Shown here: piece by piece, positions 1-5,003 of the stretch
How positions within the stretch are numbered: position 1 is the first letter of the stretch
How the letters are laid out: each line of letters starts with the position of its first letter
DNA from: an uncultured Roseburia sp.
Lineage (GTDB): Bacteria; Bacillota; Clostridia; Lachnospirales; Lachnospiraceae
Reading direction: 5' to 3'
Assembly (NCBI GenBank): GCA_934307185.1
Contig: CAKRCJ010000061.1
Span: 1-10,127, forward strand
DNA length: 10,127 nt
The notes under the pieces: generated by a model
Database searches by the model: none
Told to the model about the DNA's origin: nothing
Seen by the model: only the letters and a program-made list of their open reading frames with translations
Program-made: the position numbers and the translations under genes

Positions 1-651
1 GACCCTCGTGTCCAGAATGCGATTCCTTTGAAGGGATTTGAGACTGTTCAGCCTGCTTATCAGTTCATTAAAGGCATCTTAAAGAACTGTGATGATATAA
101 AGCTTGACAATGACCACTTAATGATTATTTCCCCGGATGAAGGTGGTACAAACCGTGCGGTTTACCTTGCCAATGTACTTGGTGTTGATATGGGTATGTT
201 CTATAAACGCCGTGACTACAGCAAGATTATAGATGGCAGAAATCCTATCGTTGCCCACGAATTCTTAGGAACTTCTGTTGAAGGAAAGGATGTTATCATT
301 ATTGATGATATGATTTCTTCCGGAGAAAGTATGATTGATGTTGCAACCGAATTAAAGAAGCGTAAAGCGAACCGTATCTTTGTTGTCGCTACATTCGGAC
401 TGTTTACAAACGGTCTTGAACGTTTTGACAAGGCAGTAGAAGATGGTACTATTTATAAAGTCGTTACCACAAACCTTACTTACCAGACACCGGAGCTTCT
501 TTCCAGACCATATTATATCAACTGTGATATGAGTAAATATATTGCTTACATCATTGATACTTTAAATCATGATTCATCCATCAGCGATTTATTAAATCCA
601 TATGACAGAATCCAGAAACTTGTTTCCAAATATAAAGAAGAACATAAATAA
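1..651 (+). CDS. prs: Ribose-phosphate pyrophosphokinase, C-terminal part (5' end outside the window)
   Basis: The enzyme makes PRPP from ribose 5-phosphate and ATP for nucleotide, His and Trp synthesis in the cytoplasm. The frame is open from base 1, so the gene is cut by the window edge; 216 residues are visible. The first residues (DPRVQNAIPLKGFET) read directly into the body, so the TTG at 28 is not a real start. The PRPP-binding loop is at visible residues 98-112 (VIIIDDMISSGESM), where textbook Prs has DDMIDTAGT; a second hallmark, SPDEGGTNRA (45-54), matches the usual SPDxGGxxRA. The insertion-rich sequence suggests the longer divergent Prs form that I associate with Lachnospiraceae (inference; total length cannot be seen). 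A strong terminator begins 8 bp after the TAA, so the transcription unit ends here. The family call is secure; the subtype is less so. Confidence 0.93.
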   Translation, partial: DPRVQNAIPLKGFETVQPAYQFIKGILKNCDDIKLDNDHLMIISPDEGGTNRAVYLANVLGVDMGMFYKRRDYSKIIDGRNPIVAHEFLGTSVEGKDVIIIDDMISSGESMIDVATELKKRKANRIFVVATFGLFTNGLERFDKAVEDGTIYKVVTTNLTYQTPELLSRPYYINCDMSKYIAYIIDTLNHDSSISDLLNPYDRIQKLVSKYKEEHK

Positions 652-658
652 TTTTTTC

Positions 659-692
659 AGAGAGTGCATTTTGATATGCACTCTCTTTTTTT
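659..692 (+). terminator. Rho-independent terminator of prs
   Basis: A perfect 11-bp stem (659-669 AGAGAGTGCAT with 676-686) encloses a 6-nt loop and runs into a T tract (686-692). It lies 8 bp after the prs stop codon on the plus strand. Confidence 0.93.
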
Positions 693-739
693 GTTCCCAA
701 TGCACAAACTACACACTACCTATGACCGGCTAACGCCAC

Positions 740-788
740 AAAAAAATCCGCAGATAAAAATCCATATTCTCGGATTTCTATCTGCGGA
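740..788 (-). terminator. Rho-independent terminator of the HPr-like / Lys-Ala-Glu-rich protein operon
   Basis: A 16-bp stem with one mismatch (748-763 with 772-787, starting CCGCAGATA) has an 8-nt loop, followed on the minus strand by a run of seven T (746 down to 740). It lies 19 bp after the stop of the minus-strand gene ending at 807 and converges on the prs terminator. Confidence 0.9.
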
Positions 789-806
789 ACTTCTTATTGT
801 TATGTA

Positions 807-1313
807 TTAGAATAAATCTACTCTTCCAGCATGTTTCTGGTTAATTACATAATATGCTGCATACTCTTCTGGTTTTAAATAAACCTGTATGCTCTTAATG
901 GAAGATGCTCTGTGTCCCTCATTCTCGAACTGTTTCTTTGCTTTTTCGATTACTTCAGCAACAACTGCTTCCCGTCCCTGGAACTGAACGAATACTTCTG
1001 GTTTTACTTCTTCTTTCTTTACAGCAGCTTTTTTCTCTGTTGCTTTCTTTGCTACTGTCTTTGTTGCAGCTTCTACTTTTTCGCTTACTTTCTTAACGTT
1101 CTCTTTTACTGCTTCTTTTGTCTCTGCAACCTTTTTCTCAACTTCTTCTGAAGCTGCTTTTGCCGGCTCTTTTTCTTCAGCCTTAGCTTCTGCTTTTACT
1201 TCTTCTGTTTTTACTTCTTCTGCTTTTACTTCTTCCTTCACAGTTTCTACTACTGATGCCGTCTTTGCTGGTGTCTTTACTGCTGCTTTTGCTACTGTTG
1301 TCTTCTTTCTCAT
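807..1313 (-). CDS. Lys/Ala/Glu-rich protein with small C-terminal domain (DUF6465-like)
   Basis: This 168-residue protein has unknown function. Residues 1-103 are low complexity, almost only K, A, E, V and T, with short repeats (EEVKAEEVKTEEVKAE at about 27-42) and then amphipathic helical repeats (about 57-100) like histone H1 tails or LEA-type helices. Residues 104-168 are ordinary globular sequence ending VYLKPEEYAAYYVINQKHAGRVDLF-like, which I recall as the DUF6465 domain of Clostridia; this name comes from memory and is unverified. No signal peptide or membrane segment is visible, so it is probably cytoplasmic, and the basic N-terminus (MRKKTTVAKAAVK) would suit nucleic-acid binding (inference). 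The start is fixed by AAGGAGGA at 1321-1328, 7 bp from the ATG. It is the second gene of an operon, 26 bp after the HPr-like gene, and ends at a strong terminator. Confidence 0.82.
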   Translation of the reverse strand: MRKKTTVAKAAVKTPAKTASVVETVKEEVKAEEVKTEEVKAEAKAEEKEPAKAASEEVEKKVAETKEAVKENVKKVSEKVEAATKTVAKKATEKKAAVKKEEVKPEVFVQFQGREAVVAEVIEKAKKQFENEGHRASSIKSIQVYLKPEEYAAYYVINQKHAGRVDLF

Positions 1314-1339
1314 ACTAAATTCCTCCTTCAGACAAAAAA

Positions 1340-1594
1340 CTACTCACAAACTAAAAACTTCTCCATTGCTACTAATGCTTCCTGTTCATCGCTTCCATTA
1401 GCCTCAATATTAACCGTCATTCCCTTGGATGGATTGAATGCCATAATTCCCATAATGCTCTTTGCATTAATTCTGCGGTTATCACTTTCTAAAATAATCT
1501 CACTATCAAAACGACAAGCCACCTGAACTAATTCTGCAATCGGGTTATTATGTTCTTCTGAAACATTTGATACAACAATCTCTTTCTTGCTCAT
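1340..1594 (-). CDS. HPr-like phosphocarrier protein with altered active-site loop
   Basis: The protein has 84 residues, the usual HPr size. In the phosphotransferase system HPr takes phosphate from enzyme I on His15 and passes it to sugar EIIA; in Gram-positives HPr kinase also modifies Ser46 for catabolite control. With the ATG at 1594 as residue 1, His falls at exactly 15 and Ser at exactly 46 (INAKSIMGIM, 42-51), which supports this start. AAGAGGAAG at 1603-1611, 8 bp upstream, supports it as well; the longer frame from a GTG at 1615 has no such fit. The normal GLHARP loop reads EEHNNP, so Arg17, which helps stabilise phospho-His15, is Asn. It may be a specialised or regulatory HPr paralogue rather than the main PTS carrier. 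No enzyme I gene is adjacent. It is the first gene of the operon with the Lys/Ala/Glu-rich gene. Confidence 0.85.
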   Translation of the reverse strand: MSKKEIVVSNVSEEHNNPIAELVQVACRFDSEIILESDNRRINAKSIMGIMAFNPSKGMTVNIEANGSDEQEALVAMEKFLVCE

Positions 1595-1637
1595 ATCATT
1601 CACTTCCTCTTTCACAGTGCTTTTTCATACTCTTCAA

Positions 1638-1666
1638 AATATAACCTATTAACCATTAATTTGCAA
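1638..1666 (-). promoter_or_regulatory. Sigma-A-type promoter of the HPr-like operon
   Basis: On the minus strand a -35 TTGCAA (1661-1666) and a -10 TATATT (1638-1643) are separated by exactly 17 bp. The -10 lies 43 bp before the ATG at 1594, leaving a short leader. Matches to consensus are 4/6 and 5/6. Confidence 0.6.
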
Positions 1667-1758
1667 GGCATCACAGGGAAAACTGTTAAACTACAACAAA
1701 GGAATGAAAGAACAACAGGAAAATTTATGCACTTTTGTGTTATTTTTTTCAATTTTTT

Positions 1759-4284
1759 CTATTTCTGATAAGTAAAGAATACATTGCCCGCATTTTCAAA
1801 CATTGTATCCGCATCTGTAATTGCCTGCTTATAAGAGGTTCCCGTAAGAGGATTATAAAGCACTACATTGTTTGCATCATAACCTATCACAAGCACTGCA
1901 TCAAATGTACCTGTCATTGCAAATACCGGATAACCATTGCTTACATAATAAAGAATTTCGTCTACTGTACAGCCGGTCAAATCAAGAACTGTTGCATCCT
2001 TTAACGTATTAACCAAAATCTGTTTTGGTGTTTCGCCCTGCTCGACTAACGCACTCACACTAATATTAATTCCTTCTTTTTCGAGCATTGCATTTACGCA
2101 TTGTACAATGCTTCCCCCTGTGCTGTCTTCCTCGCCTACCTTTATATCGCTAAACGCTGCAGAAGCTGTCTTTCTGGAACGTTTCCACACGTACTTCTGA
2201 TTATCCCCAATGACGACTCCCATCTTGTCATTTGCGGAAATAATCGCCTCAGAAACACTGTCTGTTGTTAAGATAACATCTCCTTTTACATATACATAAT
2301 AACGGTCTGTTGTCTGCTCTTTTTCTAATGATACTTCTCTTTTTTCCTCCAGTATTGTTTCTTTCGGCGTCAATATCTTTGTTTTCTTTTCACTCACCGG
2401 CTCCGCCATTACAATCTGTACCTGTGTTTCTTTCTCATCTGTGGAAAAAGTAGTAATATCCACCTGCTTTAAGCTGTCTCCTTCACGGTTCATAATCATA
2501 TCCTGGTCGGCATCCACATACGCGGTTCCATTGTTCTGTATGCGGTTTAAATAAATCGTATAACCGCTTATTGTAATTCCCTGTACATAGTAACCAGCTT
2601 TTTCATATGTTTTTAATACCTCATGGTCCTTTGACCCGGTGTCTATAATCTTCACCTGATACATTGGAAACAATGTGTTTCCGGCAGCATCAACCACAAC
2701 ATCGTCTGCGTTTGCAATACCATATACAAAATCCTCCTGCATAAAGCCAAGCGGTTTCAGGTATTTTCCGGTTCCCTCTGTAATATCTGTCACTTTTTCT
2801 GTTGTAAAGTCTATTACATGAAGTGTATCACTTTCTTTTCCCTCTGAAGTATCTATCCATGCAAGGAAACGGTTAGAGTCTGATATTGCAACTGTTTCAT
2901 CGGAAAGGCCTTCCACTAAAGCTCTTGTTTCAAGTGTATTTAAGTCAATTCCATAAACCGTGCCATCCACCATAATGTAAAAAACGCTGCCCTCTGTCAC
3001 ATACATGAGCTGTCCAAGTTCTGATTTCATCACCTCATAAGACTGGCTGGAAGGAATGAAAACCTGCTCCTCATTCGTATTTGCAAGGCTGTCATAATGA
3101 TAAACTGCTATGCCTACCTGCCCTTCATGAATTCCCCGGTTCATATAACCATATACGATATAATCGATGCTTCCCGCCTCATCTATGCTGACAATTTTTA
3201 TATCATGCTCGCCATAGTTTTCCCTGTCATCAATTCCTTCATATCCACGGAAGCTGAATACTTTTGCTAAGGTATTCTCCATCTCATTATAACTCCAGAG
3301 TTCGCCTTCCTGTACAAACGCCACCGTGTTTCCTGCCTCATTTGCCTGATACTCCACCTCACCGGAACGAATGCCAAGCATTATATTATTTTCTGAAAAG
3401 CTGTCATTTTCTCCCCTGAAAATTTCTTCCACTGTCCGTTCAAAGTTTAAAAGATACATTCTCGTACTTGTATAACGTACCCTGTAGTATTCCTCTACGT
3501 TATAATATTCACTCTGTCCATTCTCATCTACCCGTGTTACCACATAATCTAATACAATGACATTATAAGTCGGTGTAATCTCTTTAATGGATGGAACCGG
3601 AGTGGTCAGTCTTGTTCCGTTAAAATCTGCCCAGCCAATCTGATTTAAAGAATTATTCAACGTCACATACTGTAAGGTTGTATTATCTCCTGTTGCCTTT
3701 TCCAGGTATGTGCTAAGCGTTCCTACTGTTTCACTGTTAAAGGTTGTATCATTAAAATCTTTTACAAATTCCACGCATTCTGACACATAGCAATCCGGGG
3801 ACTGCATAATTCTTGTATAATAATAAACTACATTGTCACCACTCTCTAATTTTATTACAAGAAGATACTCTTCCCCTGTCTCCAAAAGATTTTGTATCTT
3901 TAGCTGCATGGAAATAATTCCCTTATTTTCGGTGTAAGAAGTGACATCAGAGTCAGCAATCAGACGCTCTGCATCTAGGCTTCTGATTTCATAAGAAATA
4001 CTGTCTACTGCCGTATGGTAAGTCTGGATCATAACCGGAAGAAGATAATCCTCCGGAATTGGCGTAATGGTGTCTCTCATATATGCCGCATCCATTTTGA
4101 CTGTATATCCATACAGCTCATTTATCGGTGTTTCTCCATCATACAATGTTAAAACCGGCAATGTTGCCTCAGACATTTCTGTGGTAAGATCCTCATTTGT
4201 CTGATTTGTCATGAAACTGAATATAATTACTGCCAGTACAAATATTACCGGCAGAACAATTGCTTTTATCGTACCTTTCTGCAC
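1759..4284 (-). CDS. Membrane-anchored extracytoplasmic protein with C-terminal C39-like (probably inactive) domain
   Basis: An 841-residue protein that I cannot name. Residues 7-25 form one hydrophobic segment after a short Lys-bearing N-terminus, with no cleavage motif, so it is likely an N-terminal anchor with the rest outside the cell. Residues about 40-290 are beta-rich; about 300-620 contain repeated strands of the kind LxYVTEGSVFYIMVDGTVYGIDL, suggesting a beta-propeller-like fold (inference). A charged linker (about 628-660) leads to a domain at about 710-841 resembling C39-family bacteriocin/papain-like peptidases: TGGSIVQCVNAMLEKEG (722-738), a GYPVFAM strand (784-790), then FDAVLVIGYD (794-803) and YNPLTG (810-815). 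By this alignment the catalytic Cys is Thr722 and the His is Asp795, so it is probably a non-catalytic binding module. The GTG start is supported by GGGAGGA (4291-4297), 6 bp upstream. No clear terminator was found downstream (1616-1758). Confidence 0.75.
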   Translation of the reverse strand: MQKGTIKAIVLPVIFVLAVIIFSFMTNQTNEDLTTEMSEATLPVLTLYDGETPINELYGYTVKMDAAYMRDTITPIPEDYLLPVMIQTYHTAVDSISYEIRSLDAERLIADSDVTSYTENKGIISMQLKIQNLLETGEEYLLVIKLESGDNVVYYYTRIMQSPDCYVSECVEFVKDFNDTTFNSETVGTLSTYLEKATGDNTTLQYVTLNNSLNQIGWADFNGTRLTTPVPSIKEITPTYNVIVLDYVVTRVDENGQSEYYNVEEYYRVRYTSTRMYLLNFERTVEEIFRGENDSFSENNIMLGIRSGEVEYQANEAGNTVAFVQEGELWSYNEMENTLAKVFSFRGYEGIDDRENYGEHDIKIVSIDEAGSIDYIVYGYMNRGIHEGQVGIAVYHYDSLANTNEEQVFIPSSQSYEVMKSELGQLMYVTEGSVFYIMVDGTVYGIDLNTLETRALVEGLSDETVAISDSNRFLAWIDTSEGKESDTLHVIDFTTEKVTDITEGTGKYLKPLGFMQEDFVYGIANADDVVVDAAGNTLFPMYQVKIIDTGSKDHEVLKTYEKAGYYVQGITISGYTIYLNRIQNNGTAYVDADQDMIMNREGDSLKQVDITTFSTDEKETQVQIVMAEPVSEKKTKILTPKETILEEKREVSLEKEQTTDRYYVYVKGDVILTTDSVSEAIISANDKMGVVIGDNQKYVWKRSRKTASAAFSDIKVGEEDSTGGSIVQCVNAMLEKEGINISVSALVEQGETPKQILVNTLKDATVLDLTGCTVDEILYYVSNGYPVFAMTGTFDAVLVIGYDANNVVLYNPLTGTSYKQAITDADTMFENAGNVFFTYQK

Positions 4285-4422
4285 TTACAATCCTCCCGGA
4301 ACGAAGTTCCATCTCATTCTAAATAACCTAAAAATAGCTACCGCCAAAACGGCGATAGCTATATTGTATGCACTTTTTGCCTTTTCCGCAATATTTTCTT
4401 TAGTTTCTTTCCAAATTCTTAA
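4285..4422 (-). other. Start-less hydrophobic mini-ORF abutting the membrane-protein gene
   Basis: Read on the minus strand, this frame stays open from just after the stop of the proline-rich gene (4447) to a TAA at 4285-4287, which touches the GTG of the 841-residue gene. Its translation looks like a real small membrane protein: a Lys/Glu amphipathic stretch (KETKENIAEKAKSAYN), a hydrophobic core (IAIAVLAVAIF) and a basic tail (RLFRMRWNFVPGGL). There is no ATG, GTG or TTG ahead of the hydrophobic part. The best spaced site after AAAAGG is a TTA codon at 4420-4422, one base from TTG, and an ATT follows two codons later. It could be a decayed or non-canonically started gene, a readthrough extension of the upstream gene (same frame), or chance. 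The abutting TAA/GTG would suit translational coupling. Confidence 0.35.
4330..4362 (-). terminator. Possible terminator or attenuator hairpin between the proline-rich and membrane-protein genes
   Basis: A 12-bp stem (4334-4345 with 4351-4362) has a 5-nt loop; as minus-strand RNA its single mismatch becomes a G-U pair, and it runs into five T (4334 down to 4330). It lies 85 bp after the proline-rich gene's stop and 46 bp before the next GTG, leaving little room for a separate promoter. It also coincides with the hydrophobic core of the mini-ORF at 4285-4422, whose near-palindromic residues (AIAVLAVAI) could create the inverted repeat by themselves. Confidence 0.45.
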
Positions 4423-4446
4423 GATTATCCTTTTACCCGGAAAAGC

Positions 4447-4953
4447 TTACCACCATCTTCTGCATCGTCTGTGCCGGCATCTCCTACGGTACATCTCATT
4501 ATTTAAAATGACACCTATGAGACTGCACATCGGGTCATTCTGTGGTGGTGGCGGTGGCGGCGGTCTGTGTCCCGGCGGTCTGCCCGGCTCCATTCCCGGT
4601 GGCGGCGGTGGAGGAGGATTTCTTCCTCCCCAGAATTCCTCTGCCATAACTGACTCTTCGCCGTCATTTTTTATCCTGTCATAAATACGGTTAGTTACCC
4701 GCTCAAGCATCAGCCGGTCCGGGTACTCATCAAACATAAGGCTTCCCTCATATTCCATTTTATCGCATTCATCTTCTACCGCTTCTAATATGCTTTTCAC
4801 TTCTTTTGGATACAGTTCTTTCATACGGTCCATATCCTTTTCATATTCCATCTCCGTCAGATAAAGATTCTGCATCGGATAACTCATATAAAAAGGCATC
4901 TTTGGAGCGTCGAACTGCTGCATGCGGAAAATCTGTTCCCGATTGTAGTCCAC
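4447..4953 (-). CDS. Proline-rich protein with Arg/Cys-rich C-terminal tail, unknown function
   Basis: 168 residues in clear segments. Residues 20-50 are rich in Met and Tyr (PFYMSYPMQNLYLTEMEYEKDM). Residues 41-95 are acidic and helical (KELYPKEVKSILEAVEDECDKMEYEGSLMFDEYPDRLML). Residues 113-137 carry two runs of seven prolines separated by GMEPGRPPGHR. A short hydrophobic stretch CSLIGVILNNEMY (143-155) is followed by a basic tail with Cys (RRRCRHRRCRRWW). I recall similar short proteins in Lachnospiraceae but know no function. The GTG start is fixed by AAGGAG (4960-4965), 6 bp upstream. It lies 50 bp downstream of the GH31 gene on the same strand, probably the same transcript. The proline runs should need EF-P for smooth translation (known property of Pro runs). 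No signal peptide is visible. Confidence 0.75.
   Translation of the reverse strand: MDYNREQIFRMQQFDAPKMPFYMSYPMQNLYLTEMEYEKDMDRMKELYPKEVKSILEAVEDECDKMEYEGSLMFDEYPDRLMLERVTNRIYDRIKNDGEESVMAEEFWGGRNPPPPPPPGMEPGRPPGHRPPPPPPPQNDPMCSLIGVILNNEMYRRRCRHRRCRRWW
4543..4617 (-). repeat. Duplicated proline-codon runs (GGN/CCN simple repeats)
   Basis: Two 21-bp blocks of seven Pro codons (4597-4617 and 4543-4563) flank an 11-residue linker. On the plus strand they read as GGT/GGC/GGA-type triplets. Such runs can change length by slippage, so this part may vary between strains. Confidence 0.8.
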
Positions 4954-5003
4954 GCGATACTCCTTATTTTCTGTTACATCACTATAAGGTATGCGCGTTT
5001 CTT

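Noticed and set aside
652..806. CRISPR or mobile-element ends suggested by the two strong inverted repeats
   Set aside because: Each is a classic terminator with a T tract in the correct direction for its convergent gene; no repeat-spacer pattern or transposase is present.
905..1151. Plus-strand Leu/Phe-rich open frames
   Set aside because: They are antisense to the Lys/Ala/Glu repeats of the minus-strand gene; their composition is the mirror of that low-complexity sequence and they lack ribosome binding sites.
1595..1615. GTG at 1615 as start of the HPr-like gene
   Set aside because: The sequence GAGGAAG that serves as RBS lies inside this extension, and only the ATG at 1594 puts His and Ser at the standard HPr positions 15 and 46.
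4543..4617. Frameshift or assembly artefact in the GGN repeat tract
   Set aside because: The frame is open on both sides with sensible, compositionally coherent protein, so the tract appears in frame.
4211..4684. Plus-strand open frame with a poly-Gly run and many Leu/Ile
   Set aside because: Antisense to the proline-rich gene and mini-ORF; poly-Gly is the complement of the proline codons. No RBS.
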